Below, in pieces: positions 1-7,214 of a stretch of 22,286 nt of DNA. The notes under the pieces are model-generated. The model worked only from the letters and a program-made list of their open reading frames with translations. It had not been told where the DNA came from and did no database searches. Source of the stretch: Lachnospiraceae bacterium UBA4711 (GTDB taxonomy: Bacteria; Bacillota; Clostridia; Lachnospirales; Lachnospiraceae); NCBI GenBank assembly GCA_002404515.1, contig DHJV01000067.1, forward strand, positions 5,873-28,158, in the 5' to 3' direction. Position 1 is the first letter of the stretch. Each line of letters starts with the position of its first letter. Position numbers and translations under genes: made by a program.

Positions 1-112
1 ATAAGGAATGATAAGGAATGATAGTCCCAATGGTTCCTCACTTATAACGCTTATTATAAACTTATCATTTATAGCTGTAAACAATTAAAATATACAAATA
101 TACATATATTTT
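1..112. other. Non-coding left edge with short tandem repeat
   Basis: This AT-rich stretch lies downstream of the FtsK-like gene. Positions 1-20 are two exact tandem copies of the 10-mer ATAAGGAATG, with a partial third start. No plausible gene is seen, and the rest of the element presumably continues to the left of the window. Confidence 0.4.
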
Positions 113-153
113 AAAAAGGTTGACTGCCGCTAGCCTACGGCGCCGCAGTCAAC
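113..153 (-). terminator. Intrinsic terminator at the end of the FtsK-like gene
   Basis: On the minus strand GTTGACTGC (153-145) pairs with GCAGTCAAC (127-119), followed by CTTTTT. The stop codon of the FtsK-like gene (130-132) lies in the loop, so the last residues of the protein are encoded by the 5' arm of the terminator. This closes the two-gene transcript on its left side. Confidence 0.75.
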
Positions 154-1392
154 AACTTCTTTAAAGTTTTCCATATCTGTTATCTTAGGCACACGAAGTA
201 TAGTAATTCGATCAAGTGCAATCAATCCTTGTCCTTTACTTAGCTTTGTATTGACACATGGTAAATCAACACCTGTTCCAAATGTTGCAGATAATATATT
301 CGACTGTGCATTTCCTAATAATACTTTTGTCAGATTACTTCTTGTGGTTGAATTTATATTTTCTGTTCCTGCCGATTGTAAAACTATCATCATATGAATA
401 TTACTCTGCCTTGCTAATACTGAAATATTTTTCACTACACGTTCTAATTCTTCTTTCTGCTTTTTATCAAGACTTGCCTGCAATGAAATATATTCTTCAA
501 TTACCACAAGCATAGGTTTATATCCTATATCGACCGCTAATGTTTTCGGATTCTTGTCCAGCTCTGGTTGTAATTTTTTCATCCTCAGATTCATCTCAGC
601 TTCCACAGATTTCAATTTTACCAATATATCATCTATTTCATAACTGTAATCAGTGAAACCCTTATAGAGCCCGTAGGAACGCTTTAGGTCACATATTACA
701 ACCTGCCATCCTTTTATTATTGCCTGTATCACTAATTCATTTGCAAAATATGATTTTCCTGAACCTGTAGAACCACTTATCAGAAAATGGGGATAATCAT
801 TAACATTTAATATATGTTTCCTGTCAAAATATAAGTCCAGCAGATTCATACTTTCTATCTTCTGTTTATATTCTGCAAGTGAATATTCTTCTGGTTTATA
901 TGTCTTTATATCCTCATAAATAATTATTACTTCTGCATTATTCTGTGAAATATAATAATCTTCAACAATATATCTGTCTGGTAATGCAGTAGAAAAGGTA
1001 TCGAGATATCTTTCAATGATTGTCCTTATTTTCAAATTGCTTAAACCGATTTTTATTATCCCATCTTTCATCTTGATTTTTGGCAGTTCCACATATACCT
1101 TATTTTCCTTTTTTATGTATGCACCTACCGACATTAAATTTCTTTCTACCGATTCCAATAATAATGCATGTGCCGTATATTTTTTAATACCACCATATTT
1201 AAGTAATATGACCGCAATTACCATTGCAATTATGACTGCTTCACCTATCAATGCATACTTGCATATTTTACCTATCACATTTATATGGAACAGATAGTTA
1301 TTGGCTATAAGCCCACTTATAAATAAAAGCAGGCTTACAACCATCATTGCAATATAAAAATTGCGGTAATACTTTCTCTTACTGATAAGCAT
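130..1392 (-). CDS. FtsK/SpoIIIE-type DNA translocase or coupling ATPase of an integrative element
   Basis: This 420-residue protein has two hydrophobic N-terminal segments (about residues 12-34 and 46-65), then a soluble region and a RecA-like ATPase domain. The Walker A motif GSTGSGKS is at 207-214. A Walker B-like strand LVVIEEY is at 295-301, and downstream come ARQSNIHMMIVLQS and a TTRSNL motif. This is the layout of the small FtsK/TcpA coupling proteins of Tn916-like and ICEBs1-like elements, which bring the relaxase-bound strand to the secretion channel. The start codon overlaps the stop of the upstream gene (TAATG), which implies translational coupling. No relaxase, secretion gene or integrase is visible, so the element is either cut by the window edge or degraded. 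A terminator directly after the gene is unlike the usual run-on into a relaxase gene. Confidence 0.85.
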   Translation of the reverse strand: MLISKRKYYRNFYIAMMVVSLLLFISGLIANNYLFHINVIGKICKYALIGEAVIIAMVIAVILLKYGGIKKYTAHALLLESVERNLMSVGAYIKKENKVYVELPKIKMKDGIIKIGLSNLKIRTIIERYLDTFSTALPDRYIVEDYYISQNNAEVIIIYEDIKTYKPEEYSLAEYKQKIESMNLLDLYFDRKHILNVNDYPHFLISGSTGSGKSYFANELVIQAIIKGWQVVICDLKRSYGLYKGFTDYSYEIDDILVKLKSVEAEMNLRMKKLQPELDKNPKTLAVDIGYKPMLVVIEEYISLQASLDKKQKEELERVVKNISVLARQSNIHMMIVLQSAGTENINSTTRSNLTKVLLGNAQSNILSATFGTGVDLPCVNTKLSKGQGLIALDRITILRVPKITDMENFKEVVDCGAVG

Positions 1393-1724
1393 TACTCTTT
1401 CACCTCAACTACCGCTTCTACAGATAATTGACTTTGGTAATCACCCCACACAGAAATTTTACCTGTGGAAACAAATTCAATTTTATCTCTGACATGATAC
1501 TTCTCAACATCTTCTTCCTCTGTATCTCTGATTAAATGCACCTTGAATTTTTCAAAAATATTACTGACAGAAGTATCACCATAATCAGTATAGTCTTCTG
1601 TGATTATTACATCTAATGAAACACAACCTTTCTTTGTATTATATTTTACATTCTGAATCATAAATGATTTGTCATTCTGCCATGCGGCAAAATCAAATTT
1701 CTGGAACATTGATAATTTGTACAT
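1392..1724 (-). CDS. Small conserved-type protein of an integrative element, function unknown
   Basis: This 110-residue protein has no signal peptide or membrane segment. It shows alternating hydrophobic strands (for example GCVSLDVIITEDY and SQLSVEAVVEV), which suggests a beta-rich fold. A good ribosome binding site (TAAGGAGA) precedes the start. The stop codon overlaps the start of the FtsK-like gene by one base. By position it resembles the small YdcP/DUF961-like proteins that precede the coupling ATPase in Tn916-like elements, but I do not see a clear sequence signature and do not claim membership. A terminator hairpin lies in its leader. Confidence 0.6.
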   Translation of the reverse strand: MYKLSMFQKFDFAAWQNDKSFMIQNVKYNTKKGCVSLDVIITEDYTDYGDTSVSNIFEKFKVHLIRDTEEEDVEKYHVRDKIEFVSTGKISVWGDYQSQLSVEAVVEVKE

Positions 1725-1799
1725 AATATTTTTCTCCTTATTCTGTATTTTTCTTACAAGCTTTGTTGCTTGTTATTCTTAAATAGCCTGTCACAGTAT

Positions 1800-1827
1800 A
1801 AAAAAAGAGACTGAACAGATCAGTCTC
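1800..1827 (-). terminator. Intrinsic terminator or attenuator in the leader of the integrative-element operon
   Basis: On the minus strand GAGACTGA (1827-1820), a 5-nt loop and TCAGTCTC (1814-1807) form a perfect 8-bp stem followed by seven T. It lies 76 bases upstream of the small-protein start codon. No gene on this strand lies between it and the RAYT region, so it either ends a short leader RNA or attenuates the operon. Confidence 0.75.
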
Positions 1828-1901
1828 AATCTCAATAATTTTTTTGCTATATTAGAGCCTCAGTCAACCAGCAAAATATTACATTTGCCACTCCATTTTT
1901 C

Positions 1902-1924
1902 GTGTACCATTTAGTGTACCATTT
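1902..1924. repeat. Two direct GTGTACCATTT repeats, 12-bp period
   Basis: GTGTACCATTT occurs at 1902-1912 and again at 1914-1924. Short phased repeats of this kind are common near the ends of tyrosine-recombinase elements, where they can bind the arm domain of the integrase. Here they would mark the right end of the element that carries the FtsK-like gene. That role is inferred from position only. Confidence 0.45.
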
Positions 1925-2079
1925 TTTTAGAAGATATATGAATTTATATGTATTTTCATGTAAGTTTAATTTTAGGAGAAACCCTTGTATATCAACATTT
2001 ATCTATATTTATGCCTATATATAGAGGTATATGAAATCGGCTAATTTATTACGATACCTAGTTTCATGTATACCTCCTT

Positions 2080-2111
2080 GGGGACGTTTCTTTTGTCACG
2101 AAGAGTGTCCC
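2080..2111 (+). repeat. REP-like palindrome R1, left end of the RAYT unit
   Basis: GGGGAC (2080-2085) can pair with GTCCC (2107-2111), and TCTT with AAGA around a TTGTCACG loop, giving an imperfect hairpin. The same sequence type recurs inverted on the far side of the RAYT (3264-3316) and around the transposase remnant (17421-17441 and 17811-17828). Confidence 0.75.
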
Positions 2112-2207
2112 TCTGTCTCATTTTTTATTTATTGATTGCAGCCACCTGCAAATAATCACTCTGATATGTAATAGTATCACATAAAAAATCAAAACTCAAG
2201 ACTCGGT

Positions 2208-2237
2208 GTTGCTTCTTTTGTCGCAGCAAATGTTCCT
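2208..2237 (+). repeat. Degenerate REP-like copy
   Basis: This copy aligns with R1 from its second base block at about 20 of 30 positions, including GCTTCTTTTGTC. It is in the same orientation as R1. It could be an older, diverged copy. Confidence 0.4.
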
Positions 2238-2296
2238 GCGCCAGCATCACTCCGTCTTATTCTATTTTCTCAGAATTATTATTTAGCAAAAATTGC

Positions 2297-2324
2297 TTTA
2301 CTTTTTCACAAAATATATTATAAT
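2297..2324 (+). promoter_or_regulatory. Candidate promoter of the RAYT gene
   Basis: TTTACT (2297-2302) and TATAAT (2319-2324) are separated by 16 bases. A long AT-rich leader of about 180 bases follows before the ribosome binding site AGGAGGT and the ATG at 2507. Confidence 0.4.
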
Positions 2325-2506
2325 AGACAAAAATTGACTTTCAATTAACTCGATTTTCTATTATATCAGATCTTTTATCCCATTTGTTATGAATATATCT
2401 GTAATTTTCATATTCGTGATTTGTATTTCTATTTTCAAATAATGACAATGTTATTCCACATTCAGGTCATTCATTCAAAAAAATCTAAATTTAGGAGGTA
2501 CTCTTT

Positions 2507-3280
2507 ATGCCAAGAAAACCAAGAACAAAGTCCGACACAAACATTTATCATGTTGTAATCCGCGGAGCTGACCGCCAGCAAATGTTTGAGGATAAAAATG
2601 ATTATTTAAAATATCTGGACATTTTGGATTATTACAAACAAGAATGTAATTTCAACATCTACGCTTATTGTCTGATGAATAACCATGTTCATCTGCTGAT
2701 TTTCACGCCTAACACACCTTTAGAAACAATTTTCCGACGTATAAACACACGATATGCTGTGTGGTTCAATATGAAATATGACCGCACCGGCTATCTTCAG
2801 CAGGGAAGATACTATAGCGAACCGGTTGATAATGAAGATTATCTTCTCACAGTCGTTCGTTATATCCATCAAAATCCATACAAGGCCGGCATGGAAGCAT
2901 TTCCCGGTGCATCATATCCCTGGAACAGTATTCATAGTTATCTTGAAGGCAACTCATCATTGGTCGATATCGACCTTATAACTAAGCTAATCGGAAATAC
3001 AAACGCATTTATTTCTTTCCATAAAGAAATAGATGAAACAGATTGTCTTGATATTCATAAACTCATCAAAAGACTCCCGGATGATGTTGCAAAACAAATT
3101 ATCTTTAATGAAACAGGGTGTTCTACCGTAACAGATTTCCAAAAGCTATCATTATCAGAACGTCAAAAATGCCTTCTTCGCTTACATGAAAAAGGCATAT
3201 CTATCAGACAATTAAATCGTCTTACTGGTATATCGAGAGGAATTATCGAACGAACCGTGACACGGGGACGCTCTTCGTGA
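2507..3280 (+). CDS. REP-associated tyrosine transposase (RAYT, IS200/Y1-type HUH nuclease)
   Basis: This 257-residue protein has an N-terminal Y1-type transposase domain. It includes the HUH motif H60-V-H62 within MNNHVHLL, and the RYIHQNP segment at 118-124, whose Y119 is the likely nucleophile. The C-terminal part (about 215-252, ISIRQLNRLTGISRGIIER) resembles a helix-turn-helix, as in many RAYTs. RAYTs are single-copy domesticated relatives of IS200 transposases that act on REP palindromes. Here REP-like palindromes lie on both sides in inverted orientation. The start has a strong site (AGGAGGT). The last residues and the stop codon are encoded inside the right-hand palindrome, so the gene reads into its own repeat. 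The gene seems intact. Confidence 0.9.
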   Translation: MPRKPRTKSDTNIYHVVIRGADRQQMFEDKNDYLKYLDILDYYKQECNFNIYAYCLMNNHVHLLIFTPNTPLETIFRRINTRYAVWFNMKYDRTGYLQQGRYYSEPVDNEDYLLTVVRYIHQNPYKAGMEAFPGASYPWNSIHSYLEGNSSLVDIDLITKLIGNTNAFISFHKEIDETDCLDIHKLIKRLPDDVAKQIIFNETGCSTVTDFQKLSLSERQKCLLRLHEKGISIRQLNRLTGISRGIIERTVTRGRSS

Positions 3281-3316
3281 CAATGTGACACTCTCTGTGG
3301 CAAAAACAACGTCCCC
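3264..3316 (-). repeat. REP-like palindrome R2, right end of the RAYT unit
   Basis: GGGGACG (3264-3270) and CGTCCCC (3310-3316) form the outer stem, with GTGACA/TGTGACAC-type repeats inside. Read on the minus strand it starts like R1 and ends with a GAGAGTGTCAC block like the GAAGAGTGTCCC of R1, so R1 and R2 form an inverted pair. It contains the RAYT stop codon and ends 6 bases before the stop of the convergent transporter gene. Confidence 0.75.
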
Positions 3317-3322
3317 AATACA

Positions 3323-4234
3323 CTACTGGCGCATCTGCGGCACCTGTGCTAAGATTACCGCTATGAACACAAGCACGCAGCCGACGATCTCTCTCGGTGC
3401 TAACACCTCGTGCAATACAACAAATCCACCAAGCACTGCAAATACAGATTCCAGACTCATCACAATGGACGCGACTGCCGGATCTGCATATTTCTGTCCT
3501 GCGATCTGTAACGTATACGCGATACCGCTGGAGAAGATACCCGCATATAGAATTGGGAACCATGCGGCGGCAAGATCACTCCATGCCGGCTGTTCGAAGA
3601 TTGCCATGCAGATCAGGGATAACACACCATTCGTAATAAACTGGATACACGAAATCTTCACACTGTCACAATCGTTAAAATGATCGACCGTCAGGATATG
3701 TCCGGTAAAGCAGACCGCACACAGAAGTCCAAGCAGATCGCCAAAATACAGATTGTCGATACCACCAGACATGCACAGCATGTACATACCACCAAGGCAG
3801 ACAAAAACTGCCACATAAACGATCTTATGTAATTTCTTTCCAAGTAATCCGGATACGATAGCAACCATAACTACATACGTTGCAGTGAGGAACCCCGATC
3901 TGCCGGAGCTTGCCACACCTTCCGGATATGCCGCGATACCACTCTGCTGCAGATTCGTTGCAAAAAAAAGCACACATCCGCAGAGGATACCTCCGATTAC
4001 AGTCCGTTTTGTATTTTCTTTTTCGATCGGCTCTCCACTTACCTTTGCTTTCTGCTTCTTCATCCCCGTACGAACGAGAATCAAAATCGCAAGAAATGCC
4101 GCTCCAACCATGGAGCGGCTTCCATTAAATGTAAATGTTCCAATCCGATCAGATGCGGTTGTCTGTGCTACAAACGTCGTTCCCCAGAAGAACGCTGCCA
4201 GCAGCAACATAATACTTCCTTTTGTCTTTTTCAT
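3323..4234 (-). CDS. DMT-family (EamA) membrane transporter
   Basis: This protein of about 303 residues has some ten hydrophobic segments in two EamA repeats. The first begins SIMLLLAAFFWGTTFVAQ, and the second contains ISSGIAYTLQIAGQK followed by ASIVMSLESVFAVLGGFV, the typical end of an EamA domain. The family exports or exchanges amino acids, nucleotide bases or drugs, and the substrate cannot be read from sequence. I chose the ATG at 4234 because AGAGG lies at a normal distance before it and it falls 10 bases after the antiporter stop. An upstream in-frame ATG at 4279 would overlap the antiporter gene. It lies downstream of ddh and nhaC on the same strand, so lysine or diaminopimelate export is possible but unproven. 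Confidence 0.88.
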   Translation of the reverse strand: MKKTKGSIMLLLAAFFWGTTFVAQTTASDRIGTFTFNGSRSMVGAAFLAILILVRTGMKKQKAKVSGEPIEKENTKRTVIGGILCGCVLFFATNLQQSGIAAYPEGVASSGRSGFLTATYVVMVAIVSGLLGKKLHKIVYVAVFVCLGGMYMLCMSGGIDNLYFGDLLGLLCAVCFTGHILTVDHFNDCDSVKISCIQFITNGVLSLICMAIFEQPAWSDLAAAWFPILYAGIFSSGIAYTLQIAGQKYADPAVASIVMSLESVFAVLGGFVVLHEVLAPREIVGCVLVFIAVILAQVPQMRQ

Positions 4235-4244
4235 CTCAAGCCTC

Positions 4245-5822
4245 TTATTCTGCATCAATTGGATCTTTCTTTTTCTCAACTGACTTGATTACCTGCAACA
4301 CAACATACAGTAAAATCAAACCGATTACCAGTGGTATCGCCGGACTCTTCATCGCCCCCGGAAGTTCCCTGCTATTACCAAGGAATCCGGCAATAATATA
4401 AGTCACAAACGATACAAGAGCTACTGTAATGGCATATGGAAGCTGTGTGCTTACATGATTGATATGATTACACTGAGCACCTGCAGATGCCATAATTGTC
4501 GTATCCGAAATCGGCGAACAATGGTCTCCACATACAGCACCAGCCATGCATGCAGAAATGGAAATAATCATCATCGTCGCGTTCGTTCCCTCGAATGCAT
4601 TGACAACGATTGGAATCAGCATACCGAAGGTTCCCCATGAGGTTCCGGTTGCAAACGCAAGGAAGCATGCAATGATAAACACAAGCGCTGGCAGGAAGCT
4701 AAGCAATGCATCCGGTGTACTCTTCACAAGTGCTGCCACAAATTCTTTTGCGCCAAGGCTGTCTGTCATCGCCTTCAATGTCCATGCAAATGTCAGAATC
4801 AAAATCGCAGGGACCATCGCTTTAAATCCTTCCGGAATACAAGACATGGATTCGCTGAATTTTAATACGCGGCGGAACATATAATAGATAATCGTAATCA
4901 CAAGCGCAAAGAAGCTGCCGTACATCAAACCAACCGATGCATCACTGCCCGAAAACGCTTCTACAAATCCAACGCCGGAAAAGAATCCACCACTGTAGAT
5001 CATACCGATGACACAGGCTGTAATCAGAACGATCATCGGAAATACAAGATCGATCACTTTTCCCTTTGTCTCAACAACTTCATTTTCCGCGTTTGCATAT
5101 GGGCGGTCCGGTGTCGTGTAGATATCGCCCTTCAAAGCATTCTTTTCATGTGTCCGCATCAGGCCATAATCAATCTTTCTGACAATCAAAACAATCATAA
5201 ATAAGATTGTAAAAAGTGCATAATAGTTATACGGAATCGCACGGATAAAGATGGAGAAGCCATCCTCTCCCTCTACGAATCCGGCTACCGCTGCTGCCCA
5301 TGATGAAATCGGGGCAATGATACAGACCGGAGCTGCTGTCGCATCAATGATATATGCAAGTTTTGCTCGTGATACCTGATGTTTGTCTGTCACGGGACGC
5401 ATCACGCTTCCGACAGTCAGGCAGTTAAAATAGTCATCAATAAAAATCAAAACACCAAGCACAACCGACGCTAGCTGTGCACCAATCCGCGTCTTGATAT
5501 GTGCGCTCGCCCATCGTCCAAACGCTGCCGAACCACCGGCTTTGTTCATCATGCAGACCATAACACCGAGTATTACAAGAAATACCAGAATACCCATATT
5601 ATATGAATCGGTCAGCACACCGACAATTCCGTCTTTGAATACATGGTTTACGGTTGCTTCGAATTTGAAATCCGACCAGAACAGTCCACCGATCACAATT
5701 CCTAAAAACAGTGAACTGTAAACCTCCTTTGTAATGAGTGCCAGCACGATTGCCACGACCGGCGGGATCAATGCCCAGAATGTCGCATACATCTGCGGCA
5801 CGTAATTTGCGATTTCTTCCAT
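4245..5822 (-). CDS. nhaC: NhaC-family sodium/proton (or solute) antiporter
   Basis: This polytopic membrane protein of about 525 residues has the NhaC-type layout. It includes a conserved FIDDYFNCLTVGSVMRP segment, then IDATAAPVCIIAPISSWAA, and later CGDHCSPISDTTIMASAGA. NhaC-family proteins exchange sodium for protons, but the family also includes malate-lactate antiporters and amino acid transporters, so the cargo is open. The ATG at 5822 has AGGAG at a good distance; an earlier in-frame ATG at 5858 would add 12 charged residues. The gene lies 71 bases after ddh and 10 bases before the EamA transporter, all on one strand, which suggests a shared transcript. Confidence 0.85.
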   Translation of the reverse strand: MEEIANYVPQMYATFWALIPPVVAIVLALITKEVYSSLFLGIVIGGLFWSDFKFEATVNHVFKDGIVGVLTDSYNMGILVFLVILGVMVCMMNKAGGSAAFGRWASAHIKTRIGAQLASVVLGVLIFIDDYFNCLTVGSVMRPVTDKHQVSRAKLAYIIDATAAPVCIIAPISSWAAAVAGFVEGEDGFSIFIRAIPYNYYALFTILFMIVLIVRKIDYGLMRTHEKNALKGDIYTTPDRPYANAENEVVETKGKVIDLVFPMIVLITACVIGMIYSGGFFSGVGFVEAFSGSDASVGLMYGSFFALVITIIYYMFRRVLKFSESMSCIPEGFKAMVPAILILTFAWTLKAMTDSLGAKEFVAALVKSTPDALLSFLPALVFIIACFLAFATGTSWGTFGMLIPIVVNAFEGTNATMMIISISACMAGAVCGDHCSPISDTTIMASAGAQCNHINHVSTQLPYAITVALVSFVTYIIAGFLGNSRELPGAMKSPAIPLVIGLILLYVVLQVIKSVEKKKDPIDAE

Positions 5823-5893
5823 CTTCTCTCCTCGTTTCTCTTCTTTATTGGTTGCCACCCACGTTCAATCGGCGGCATGTCATCTAGTGCATC

Positions 5894-6877
5894 TTACAGC
5901 ATGGATGCACGAAGCTCTTCCCCTGTCTTATTCACAAGGTAAGCTGGTGCAATATCAAATACGGTCTTACAGCCGCTTACGCCCTCATTTGCAAGTCTGT
6001 GTGCAGCTCTCGCATAAGCGATCAGTACACTGGATGTAAACTCAGGATTTGAATCAAGCTTCAGGCTATACTCGATGATATGCTTGTTCTCTTTGTTCCA
6101 GCCAGTCACACCGCTGCGGAGTACAAATCCACCATGCGGAATTCCACTGTGGTTTGCCTTCAGCTCTTCTTCCGAAATGAAGTGAACCGTTGTATCGTAA
6201 TCTGCGAAATAGTTCGGCATTGTCTTGATCTCTTCCTCAACCTTGGCTGCATCTGCACCCTCTTCAAGCACTACGAAGCACTCTCTTGTATGCTTCTGTC
6301 TTGTTGTAAGCTCCGGATTCTCGCCATTACGAACTGCCTCAAGTGCAGCCTCTACCGGAATTGTATACTGCTTGGCATCCTTGACGCCTGCGATACGACG
6401 AATGGCATCGGAATGTCCCTGACTGACGCCCTTGCCCCAGAATGTATAATCACTTCCCTCTGGAAGCAATGCATTTCCGTACAGACGGTTGAGTGAGAAC
6501 ATACCTGGGTCCCATCCAACAGAGATAATTCCGATATGTCCACTTGCCTTTGCGCTTGCGTCTACATTTGCGAAATGCTCTGGAATTCTTGCGTGTGTAT
6601 CAAAGCTGTCGATCACGTTGAAATATTTTGCACATTCTGGTGTCTGCTCTGGAAGGTCGGTTGCACTTCCGCCACACAGAATCATAACGTCAATTTTATC
6701 TTTCCAGTCTGCCATTTCCTTGACGTTGCACACCTTGGCTGTCTGGTTCTTGATTGTCAGATCTTCTGGATTTCTTCTTGTAAATACGGCAACTAATTCC
6801 ATGTCGTCATTCTGGTTGATGGCTGCTTCTACGCCACGTCCAAGGTTTCCGTATCCGTAAATTCCGATTCTTGTCAT
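5894..6877 (-). CDS. ddh: meso-Diaminopimelate D-dehydrogenase
   Basis: This 327-residue protein has an N-terminal dinucleotide-binding motif (IGIYGYGNLGRGVE, residues 4-17) with a following VFTRR that fits NADPH preference. Next come the conserved CGGSATDLPEQ, FDTHARIPEHF and SVGWDPGMFSLNRL segments, the last being characteristic of Ddh. The enzyme makes meso-diaminopimelate from tetrahydrodipicolinate, ammonia and NADPH in one step, feeding lysine and peptidoglycan synthesis. The length is normal. TAAGGAGG precedes the ATG. The upstream region has no recognised lysine riboswitch. It is instead occupied by copy A of the three-copy inverted element, whose outer arm comes within a few bases of the ribosome binding site. 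Confidence 0.95.
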   Translation of the reverse strand: MTRIGIYGYGNLGRGVEAAINQNDDMELVAVFTRRNPEDLTIKNQTAKVCNVKEMADWKDKIDVMILCGGSATDLPEQTPECAKYFNVIDSFDTHARIPEHFANVDASAKASGHIGIISVGWDPGMFSLNRLYGNALLPEGSDYTFWGKGVSQGHSDAIRRIAGVKDAKQYTIPVEAALEAVRNGENPELTTRQKHTRECFVVLEEGADAAKVEEEIKTMPNYFADYDTTVHFISEEELKANHSGIPHGGFVLRSGVTGWNKENKHIIEYSLKLDSNPEFTSSVLIAYARAAHRLANEGVSGCKTVFDIAPAYLVNKTGEELRASML

Positions 6878-6892
6878 TTTGTTTTCCTCCTT

Positions 6893-7108
6893 ATTCTATC
6901 TTCATGCACGAGAGCTTCTACACTTTCTCCGAGTTGTTCTGCATTTTCATTCTACGCAGACGCGCTCTCGCTCACTTCCGCACATAGCAGACACTAAACT
7001 CACTACGTTCGTTAAGTGCTGATGTGCTCCAATGGTCTGCTTTAGAATTGAAAATCCAGAACAACTCGAATCTACATATAACCTCTCATGCCCGAAGGTT
7101 GAATCAAT
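6893..7108 (+). repeat. Structured intergenic element, copy A
   Basis: The core is 6956-7040: GCAGAC (6956-6961) pairs with GTCTGC (7035-7040). Within it GCACAT (6980-6985) pairs with ATGTGC (7022-7027), and CAG-A-CACT (6988-6995) pairs with AGTGCTG (7015-7021). The single-stranded block CGCTCTCGCTCACTTCC follows the first strand, and TCCAATG precedes the last. Outside the core the arms 6930-6941 and 7057-7068 match perfectly (12 bp) and 6943-6953/7044-7055 nearly so, with weaker complementarity out to about 6893 and 7108. The element lies between the 3' end of the LtaS-like gene and the start of ddh. This 337-base gap has no gene. Confidence 0.85.
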
Positions 7109-7214
7109 ATATAAATTTACAATCGAATTCACTTTAGCACATTTGATTGTTTTTCACAACAAAATTCCACTATATCGTACCTTTTTGTGTCTTTTTTGAC
7201 TTTCTTTCAGTCTT

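Larger units (their letters stand above)
1725..2506. other. Gene-free region between the integrative-element operon and the RAYT
   Basis: No convincing gene is seen in these 782 bases. The region holds the leader terminator (1800-1827), the phased GTGTACC repeats (1902-1924), one clear REP-like palindrome (2080-2111), one degenerate copy (2208-2237) and a promoter candidate for the RAYT (2297-2324). The DNA is very AT-rich throughout. Confidence 0.6.

Noticed and set aside
6893..7108. Element copy A as a lysine riboswitch upstream of ddh
   Set aside because: The same core occurs next to genes unrelated to lysine (PHP/symporter, phoH/phosphatase), and no lysine-riboswitch core is recognisable.
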